From: Adenophora triphylla var. japonica
Taxonomy: Eukaryota > Streptophyta > Magnoliopsida > Asterales > Campanulaceae
DNA length: 64,000 bases
Direction: 5' to 3'
NCBI GenBank assembly: GCA_022495995.1
Contig: JAFEMH010000169.1
Span: forward strand, 806,001-870,000
The notes beneath the pieces are model-generated. The model searched no databases and had not been told where the DNA came from. It saw only the letters and a program-made list of their open reading frames with translations. The translations under genes were made by a program, and so were the position numbers. Shown here one piece after another: positions 58,401-64,000 of this stretch (position 1 is its first letter; each line of letters starts with the position of its first letter).

Positions 58401-60515
58401 TGGCCTGGCCGCAACTAGAGGAATTTGGGTTATTCCTTGAAAGCACTCATGATAGAGGATCGGGACGTACGGCTTATAAGCGTCAAGTGTTCGATAGAGG
58501 GCCTATCATAGCTTTTGTCGTGTTTGTTACCAAAGAAAGGCCTCTACATCCAAAGGCATCGATTCAAGACACCCGTTCATCCGGTCCCGCTGGAGGCTCA
58601 AGGCTGATAACATAGGTAGTGGTTCAAGCCTAAGGTACCATTATTGAAAGCATGGCAACGGACAATCCGTACACGTCATATTTCTATGAACTTCGGGGAT
58701 TGTTGGAATATTTGTGTTGTGGTAATGTAAGTTCGCATTATGACCTCGCGGTTATCTTGGGGCGAACTGACCGCAAAGGAAGCAAATCACGTCCGGAGCT
58801 TCTGGGGAGAGCGGCCGCGCTCGTGCCTTGAGCGGCCGCGCTTAAGGGCCGTGGCTTCACCTCGTTTTCCTTGAGCTTAGCGCGGTCGCGCTCCTTGCTA
58901 GGGCGGCCGCGCTTGTGACGGGATCTGCGAATTTCCTGGGCCGAATTAGATCAGTTTTAGGTCTTTTTAAGCCCTAAAACTCTAGTTTTACCACACATAT
59001 AAATACTCTAATACCTCCAGCCGTTTTTGGTACTTGAATATTGAAGAGAAACACAATTCTCTTGCTTTTATTCATTGATCGATTACTCCCGTTCATAGAG
59101 ATTTTGTTCGTGAGATTCAAGGCGATTGAGATAGGACCGCCGGTGACTACCTACCCGTGTGCCGCTTCCGCGGTACGTAGTCCGTGATCGTTTTATCCTC
59201 TGAGAAATTTGCACTGCACTGAGTTGCACCTAATCGGGGCAATATTTTCTCTTAGGACAGTCTTCCTAAGGCGACTCGATCAAATCACGATAAGTTTTCT
59301 AACCGTTTGATTTCTTGTTTCTGTCTGTTTTCCTGATCCTGTTCCTTGGCTTTCGGTTTTGCTATTGGCTTAATTGGTACGTTTTGACTTGATCAATAAA
59401 ATCCCCTACTGTTGATTAAATCTTTGTTTAATCTGTGGTGCTTATTAATTTAATTTCCAACATATTTAAGGGGAGAGATTCAAATTTAGCATACAATGGG
59501 GTCAAGATAATAATTTAGTGCAAACTTTTCTAAAAATTAAGGGGGTCAACATGTATAAATCCATCATTTTAGTAGTAAAAAGTCATTTTAAATTTTTTAA
59601 GGGGCTAAAATTGACAAATTCTAAAACGGAAGGGGGTCAACCGACCCCCCATGGCTTGTGCATAGCCTCGCCACTGACACCAGGGACCAGTTAGCAGTTT
59701 TAGGTCTCAGACATTTCATTTCGAGGTTTTGAGACATCTAAAATGAGTAATTACTTTGAGCATATGCACATGATTCGTAGGTATATTAGTTCATGCCTAA
59801 CAGTTTGGTGGCATTTGGAAACATTGCTGCATGTCTTGTTAATAGATGAAACTATGAAAGTAAGAATCAAGACTTGTTGATTAGGTAACCCAGATCAAAG
59901 ATTGGTCCAGTGTGAATGAAAGGTCTTCAGTTTAACTAGACATGTGGGCGTCTATTATGAGTCGTAGAAATCATACAAATTAATGGAAAGGGATCATACA
60001 ATATTATTTACTACATAGAACCCAAGTAAACCAACTTTTCTTACGGAATTGCTTACTGTGACAGATATTTACATATTCACGAGAGTTTGAGCTCTGTTAA
60101 AGTTGTAAATTTTTCACTAGGACTTTTTTATCTGAGAATGCCTGTGACCCGTTCTATGTAGGTAAATGATGTGATACTGGAAGTTGCGGAAGGTGATGCA
60201 AGGAATGTTCTTTGTGAGGCTGTAGAAAAGCACCATGCCTCTGTGTTGGTTGTTGGCAGTCACGGTTATGGGGCAATCAAAAGGTAATACAGTAGTCAAT
60301 CTCTTCTTCCATAAGTACTTGATTTTTCGACTTTAACAAATTTCTGGATTTGCGTATCGTTCGGTCAGACTGATTCTGTTATTAACACAATATTGAATGC
60401 TTTTTTTTTCAGGGCTGTTTTGGGCAGTGTAAGTGACTATTGTGCTCATCATGCTCACTGCACCGTGATGATAGTGAAGAAGCCTAAGATCAAACACGAA
60501 ACTACCTCTCATTAG
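52420..60515 (+). CDS. Universal stress protein A-like protein, copy 2, with 7.4-kb intron
   Basis: Tandem paralogue of USP1. Exons are 52420-52570, 52652-52746, 60162-60283 and 60413-60515 (TAG), all with GT-AG junctions, giving 156 residues. Exon 1 lacks the 12 bases coding SAIG in USP1; other changes are small (PLVDSD for PHVDSD, KDICH for KEICH). The ATP-binding [19 protein letters not shown] motif is unchanged. Intron 2 is 7415 bp because a complete Ty1/copia element (53321-59462) has inserted into the older hAT-type MITE there. The coding sequence is intact. A 19-bp leader deletion removes the likely TATA box, so expression may differ from USP1. Confidence 0.92.
52903..53116 (+). pseudogene. 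Unidentified coding-like fragment within USP2 intron 2
   Basis: The frame reads [20 protein letters not shown], then [20 protein letters not shown] and [20 protein letters not shown] before a stop at 53116. The residue mix is protein-like, but it is not part of the USP fold and I do not recognise it. Unit 1 has the same region interrupted at 45340. It may be a captured exon. Confidence 0.35.
53321..54085 (+). repeat. 5' LTR of the copia element
   Basis: About 765 bp. Contains three GCGGCCGCGCT words and one diverged copy in 53440-53550, and TATAAATACTC near 53627 as a probable TATA box. It differs from the 3' LTR by substitutions and many 1-6 base indels. No clear primer-binding site follows. 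Confidence 0.9.
54116..57890 (+). pseudogene. copia gag-pol, frameshifted
   Basis: gag starts at 54116 ([20 protein letters not shown]); a CCHC knuckle is recognisable but broken near 54885-54930. Then GAG-pre-integrase [19 protein letters not shown] (55527), integrase with the CHVC zinc pair, [12 protein letters not shown] and [12 protein letters not shown] (55620-55800), RT with [22 protein letters not shown] and [12 protein letters not shown] (56830-57220), and RNase [21 protein letters not shown] (about 57800). Protein order integrase-RT-RNase H is diagnostic of Ty1/copia. Many frame changes and stops divide it into pieces of under 200 codons. Confidence 0.9.
58701..59462 (+). repeat. 3' LTR of the copia element
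   Basis: 762 bp, TGTTGGAATATTTGTG to TTTCCAACA, preceded by a short purine-rich CTTCGGGGAT. Carries the same GCGGCCGCGCT words as the 5' LTR. Confidence 0.92.
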
Positions 60516-60754
60516 CTTACTACTAAGGGAATGTTAAATTTCGAGCTGTACACGTATATTCAACTCAACTATTGGAGCGACGACTCAATTTAGAACATCA
60601 AGTAATGAATGTGTATTTGCGTTTATTCTTAGTACAATTAATCCAAGCTTTATTATGCTAGTAAAGTCTAGTTGTTGATGATGACAAATGCCACCGCTAC
60701 AGTTGTGGTCTGGACTCTGGGCTTCGGGGGGAAAAAAAAACTAAAAAAGTTTAA

Positions 60755-60839
60755 TGGGGTGAGAGAGGCTCGAACTCTCGACCTCAGGATAACTCAGAAG
60801 CTATGAGACCTACGCGCTAGCCAACTGCGCCACCACCCC
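60755..60839 (-). tRNA. tRNA-Met (CAT), elongator, with short intron
   Basis: On the minus strand 85 nt fold as a cloverleaf: acceptor GGGGTGG with TCACCCC (last pair G-T), D arm GCGC-AGTTGGCTA-GCGC, anticodon CAT in TCTCATAG, then about 11-12 intron bases (GCTTCTGAGTTA-like), T arm GAGAG-TTCGAGC-CTCTC and discriminator A. Plant elongator tRNA-Met genes normally carry such an intron. Internal box A and box B are intact, and a TTTTTT Pol III terminator follows about 8 bases downstream. It lies about 240 bases past the USP2 stop, on the opposite strand. Confidence 0.92.
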
Positions 60840-60841
60840 TT

Positions 60842-61536
60842 TGTTGTTTTCTCAGGCCTCCTTAATGTTGACACAAAACACATTATCAAAATAGATTTTT
60901 TTTTTCTACTATTTCTTTATTTATGAAGCTCAATTTTCAAACTTAAAATAAATATCCACGTATTATTCCATATCCCACTTTCTCTCTCCAACTTCACTTT
61001 TTGTGTGAGTTTGGGAGTGTTTTTGTGGTTTATAATTACTTTTTAAGCTCAAAATCATTTTTAATAGTATTTGAATAACAATAGTGATTATGATTTTAAT
61101 CTGTTAAAACGCAAAAAATTGTGTTTTGAAAGAAGCAACTATTACCCAGTTTTTGCTAAAAGTGATTTTTAGAATTTGTTATTTATGTTATATTTACAAT
61201 AATAACATCTTATATCTTTTGTGCATTTATTTTTATGAGATAAATATCATAAATGTCATTTTTGGTATTTATTTTTCATAATCAGTTTTAAACATATACT
61301 ATTTAAACATACTTATAAATTTTTATATTTATTATAAATAATCAATTTTTATAAAATCACATTTGAATAATAACTTTTCGAAGAATCAACTAATTATCTT
61401 TATAAAGGACATATTATTTGATCTGAATTATTAAAAAACACACAAAAATAAGCAATCGCGTATAAACTTGCTCAAACATAACATTTTGTTGTTTATTCCA
61501 CCAAATCAGAAAAGAAATAAAAATATTACGATATTA
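60842..61536. other. Unit 2 downstream spacer
   Basis: Paralogous to 47095-47720. AT-rich, no gene seen. Confidence 0.6.
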
Positions 61537-61537
61537 T

Positions 61538-61969
61538 GAGCATCTGCGATCATGATTTTTAAAATTTGAGTCATGCTATCCCTCTTTCTTTCAGCCCAGC
61601 TTCACGTTATCAGTCATCAATAACCACAACTCCAAACAATTTTATTTTCATTCATGACAAAAGTCATCAGTTTCTCTCCTACTTTTTACTATACCCCACC
61701 ATATTTTCTTTTTCCTACTCATTTATGTTACTTTTATTACTATACCCCACCATAATTTCTCTTTCCTACTCAAATTTTCCCGTGACTTGTCCCGTGATTT
61801 GGTGACTATTTTGTTCGTGAATGGGCCCACATGTCAGTCGGCACCATCGGTGTAGTCCAAACAAAAAACAAGGAAAGTCATTCATGCTACTCAAAATTGT
61901 CATGAATGTGGACTTCATGACCGCCACCTAGACAAGTGTCGCGAGTTATTGCCATGATTGTGTATGCTC
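61538..61969. mobile_element. MITE with GAGCAT ends, only in unit 2
   Basis: Ends GAGCATCTGCGATCATGA and, read inverted, GAGCATACACAATCATGGC. Unit 1 goes straight from ATATTAAT to GCAGTCGATCG. Ends of this kind suggest PIF/Harbinger (Tourist) or a related group; a clean target duplication was not resolved. Confidence 0.65.
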
Positions 61970-62010
61970 TAATTTAGTCGATCGAAGTGACTACTAAAAT
62001 ACTTGATTCT

Positions 62011-62470
62011 TTTAAGAGATTGCCAAACTCTAACAAACTTAAAAGCTTAAATTGATCATTCAATATAGTAAACTCAAAAATGGAGTCATAATTTCTAAGT
62101 TATACCAGCTTGCATCTATCCAAAATTCGAAATGTAAGATTACAACTTGATAGATGTTTTTACACTTTTACTTATTAGTACATTATTTTGTTTTCAAATT
62201 ATTTTTTATTTAAAATAAGAAAATATAATTTTATTTGACTTTTTTTTAATGATTAACACAAATTAATTTTGACCAAATATTTGTCATTCTAATGATTTTA
62301 GTGGTAAAATTAAAAAAATAAAATGTTATTGATTAATTATCATGTGATTTATTCATAAAAAAATATTTGAAATAATTAAATTATCATAAATATTAGATTA
62401 AATTTTATTTACGTTGACCATTAAAAATTAAATAAATATTGTTTGAGAAAAAAATAAAATTAAAATAGGA
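62011..62470. other. AT-rich spacer upstream of the RING gene
   Basis: No transposon ends or gene recognised. Confidence 0.45.
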
Positions 62471-62734
62471 TTGGAGAGAAGAGAAGGGAGAGGAGAGGGA
62501 ATATTCACAGATAGACGGATAGAGCAGAGGGAACAGCAAACGGGATTTGATGATATAATAAGTACACTACACTTTTATCCCTCTTTCTGTTTGTCCAAAC
62601 ATTTTCTCGTCAAATCCCGGGAAATTCCACCTCATACATTTTCTCGAGAAAATTTCTGAAAACTTTCTCACTCGTAGCTGATTGTTCGTGTCAATTGTTC
62701 AACTCTGGATTCAAGGAGCTTATGAAAAACATCC

Positions 62735-62891
62735 ATGGTGGGCTCTCAAGAATCCGGCGCTGTAAATGACGATAACTCGACGGCATCATCCTCATCGTCG
62801 GCGGTTTCATGCTCGATTTGCCTCGATTTGGTCACCGATCATGGCGAGAGATCGATTGCCAAGCTACAATGCGGCCATGAATTCCATCTCG
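62735..62891 (+). CDS. RFI2-like RING-H2 protein, first coding exon only
   Basis: Starts MVGSQESGAVNDDNSTASSS, followed by the first half of a RING finger: CSICLDLV (first Cys pair), then AKLQCGHEFHL with the Cys and His ligands. The exon ends at a GT donor (62892) one base into the next codon, in the phase needed for the expected DCIG continuation of this family. I recall the closest family as Arabidopsis RFI2 and relatives, RING E3 ligases in light signalling. The second RING half was not found in the remaining 1.1 kb, so the next exon lies beyond the window. The leader (62560-62734) is pyrimidine-rich. Confidence 0.8.
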
Positions 62892-64000
62892 GTGAAACTC
62901 CTATTTTGTGCTGTTTTCTTATTGATTTTGACAGATCGTTTATTCAGTTGAAGCTTGTCAATTTTGTCTACGTTTTGTTAATTAGGTTTTTGGCTTGCAT
63001 GTTGGAATAACTACTTTGTTGTTTGTTTGTACGATGGTTTTGAATTTAGTGAAATAGGTGGGAATTAATGTTGTGTGTCTGTTGATATACTTGTTTGTCT
63101 TCATGGGCCCCAGCAATTGTATGTTTGTGCCTTGAATTTGAAATGAACTGGAAATTGTCTTAGGGTTGACCTTTGATAGAGCTTACGGTTTGAATTGTGA
63201 CTTTTGACCTTTTTCCTGAGACTTTATGATTTTATAAGAGCATGTGTGGAGTGAGAGACAGTTAGGTTCTCAATGATTACAGGTGATAATGTTGTAATTA
63301 TGAGATAATAAAGGAACTATTCGCAGAAAATTGGATAGTTGATTATGCATGTTGTGATGCTGTTGAACAGCCTTCAATTATTAATTTGATATGGAATCTG
63401 AAATCTGTTAATGCTGTACAAGAGTATGGACGAGGATCCTTTGCAATCGAGAGTGGACATATAAGGAAAACAAAAGATAACCAACTTAATTGGAAATTTA
63501 AGAAAAAAATCCAATTTGCTTCCACTGGCCCAAGTCTTGTAGAACATGTTTTGCTGTAGATTTGACCGTCTTTTGGTATATAAAGTTGAAATAGAAAGCG
63601 TCTTGACAAAATTAAAGAATGAGAGAGAGGTTTTGCATACTCATTTTCTAGACATGCAGGTAGCAAAATATTCACTGATATAGCCATTCTTTTGAATCAA
63701 TGGGGGAATGGTGACCTCATTATTCGTGTATATTAAAGACAGACTCCTGCACACATATGATGACTGTACTAAATCTTTATTACACGAGAAGTGTTCGAGT
63801 CATCTTCCTGTGACTGTTATGAACATTGCAATGTAGTTGAGAAAGAGAACTAACTTTACCAGTATCCTTGATGTCTTTAGAAGGACATCTTGGGTCATCA
63901 TTTTTAACCCTGAATTAACCAGGTGAGAACGAAGTTCTCTATTTTAACAAAAGCTCTTCACATTACAACATTTAGTACCGGGGCACAGGCTCCCACAATC
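62892..64000 (+). other. Intron 1 of the RFI2-like gene (to window end)
   Basis: No CxxC-type second RING half, transposon termini or other coding frame was recognised. The window ends inside it. Confidence 0.55.

Larger units (their letters stand above)
53321..59462 (+). mobile_element. Ty1/copia LTR retrotransposon, complete ends, decayed coding
   Basis: 6142 bp bounded by a perfect 5-bp repeat TATTT (53316-53320 and 59463-59467); unit 1 has the uninterrupted site (GGGATAAATATTAAAGG). LTRs begin TGTTGGAATATTTGTG; the right one ends TTTCCAACA. Between them are gag, integrase, RT and RNase H remnants in copia order. It lies inside a hAT-type MITE (left part 53261-53320, right part 59463-59676). 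Confidence 0.95.
48331..62010 (+). repeat. Segmental duplication, unit 2 (USP2 + tRNA-Met)
   Basis: Second copy of the unit at 42890-48330, expanded to 13.7 kb by a Helitron, a 2.4-kb MULE, a 0.75-kb hAT element, a 6.1-kb copia element and a 0.43-kb MITE. Similarity to unit 1 can be followed to about 62000 (GTCGATCGAAGTGACTACTA against GTCGATCGAAATTACTAAAA). Confidence 0.88.

Noticed and set aside
63343..63687. Minus-strand frame of 114 codons near the window end
   Set aside because: No recognisable domain, and it lies within the probable intron of the RFI2-like gene.

Overview
This is nuclear DNA from a flowering plant, most likely a core eudicot. The genes have many short AT-rich GT-AG introns, the coding families are plant types (ABCC transporter, NOP16, NLA-type SPX-RING ligase, universal stress proteins, RFI2-like RING protein, PPR and BTB-MATH fragments), and the intergenic space is full of plant transposons. 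The species cannot be fixed from the sequence alone.

Layout. 1-6372: 3' three quarters of an ABCC (MRP-type) ABC transporter, + strand, with three related Stowaway MITEs and an antisense solo LTR in its introns. 7026-8343: a Pack-MULE carrying a PPR gene fragment. 9291-11144: NOP16, + strand. 11792-14712: NLA/BAH1-type SPX-RING E3 ligase, - strand, convergent with NOP16. 15000-28500: no intact gene; MITEs, Helitron, minisatellites, a 4.5-copy tandem array with (ATT)n tracts, a foldback-like element, a Ty3/gypsy remnant, a tandem-repeat TIR element, and a decayed unidentified reading frame on the - strand. 28704-38416: a 9.7-kb Mutator-like element (MULE) with a 9-bp target duplication, inserted into a Stowaway MITE. 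It carries a broken transposase (-), a broken ULP-type protease gene (+), and large arrays of a short palindromic repeat. 38669-40338: a hAT element with an 8-bp duplication that has captured part of a BTB/POZ-MATH gene. 40933-42203: a 1.27-kb near-perfect palindrome. 42890-62010: a tandem segmental duplication. Each unit has a universal stress protein (USP) gene followed by a tRNA-Met(CAT) gene on the - strand. The two units then gained different transposons; unit 2 has a 6.1-kb Ty1/copia element inside a USP intron. 62735 to the end: first exon of an RFI2-like RING gene that runs off the window.

Host genes that look functional are ABCC (partial), NOP16, NLA, USP1, USP2, one tRNA-Met and the RFI2-like gene (partial). 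The rest is mostly a record of nested transposition. The most unusual feature is that several unrelated elements (the large MULE, a 2.4-kb MULE, the palindrome, and the LTRs of two retrotransposons) are each filled with many copies of their own short, near-palindromic word.
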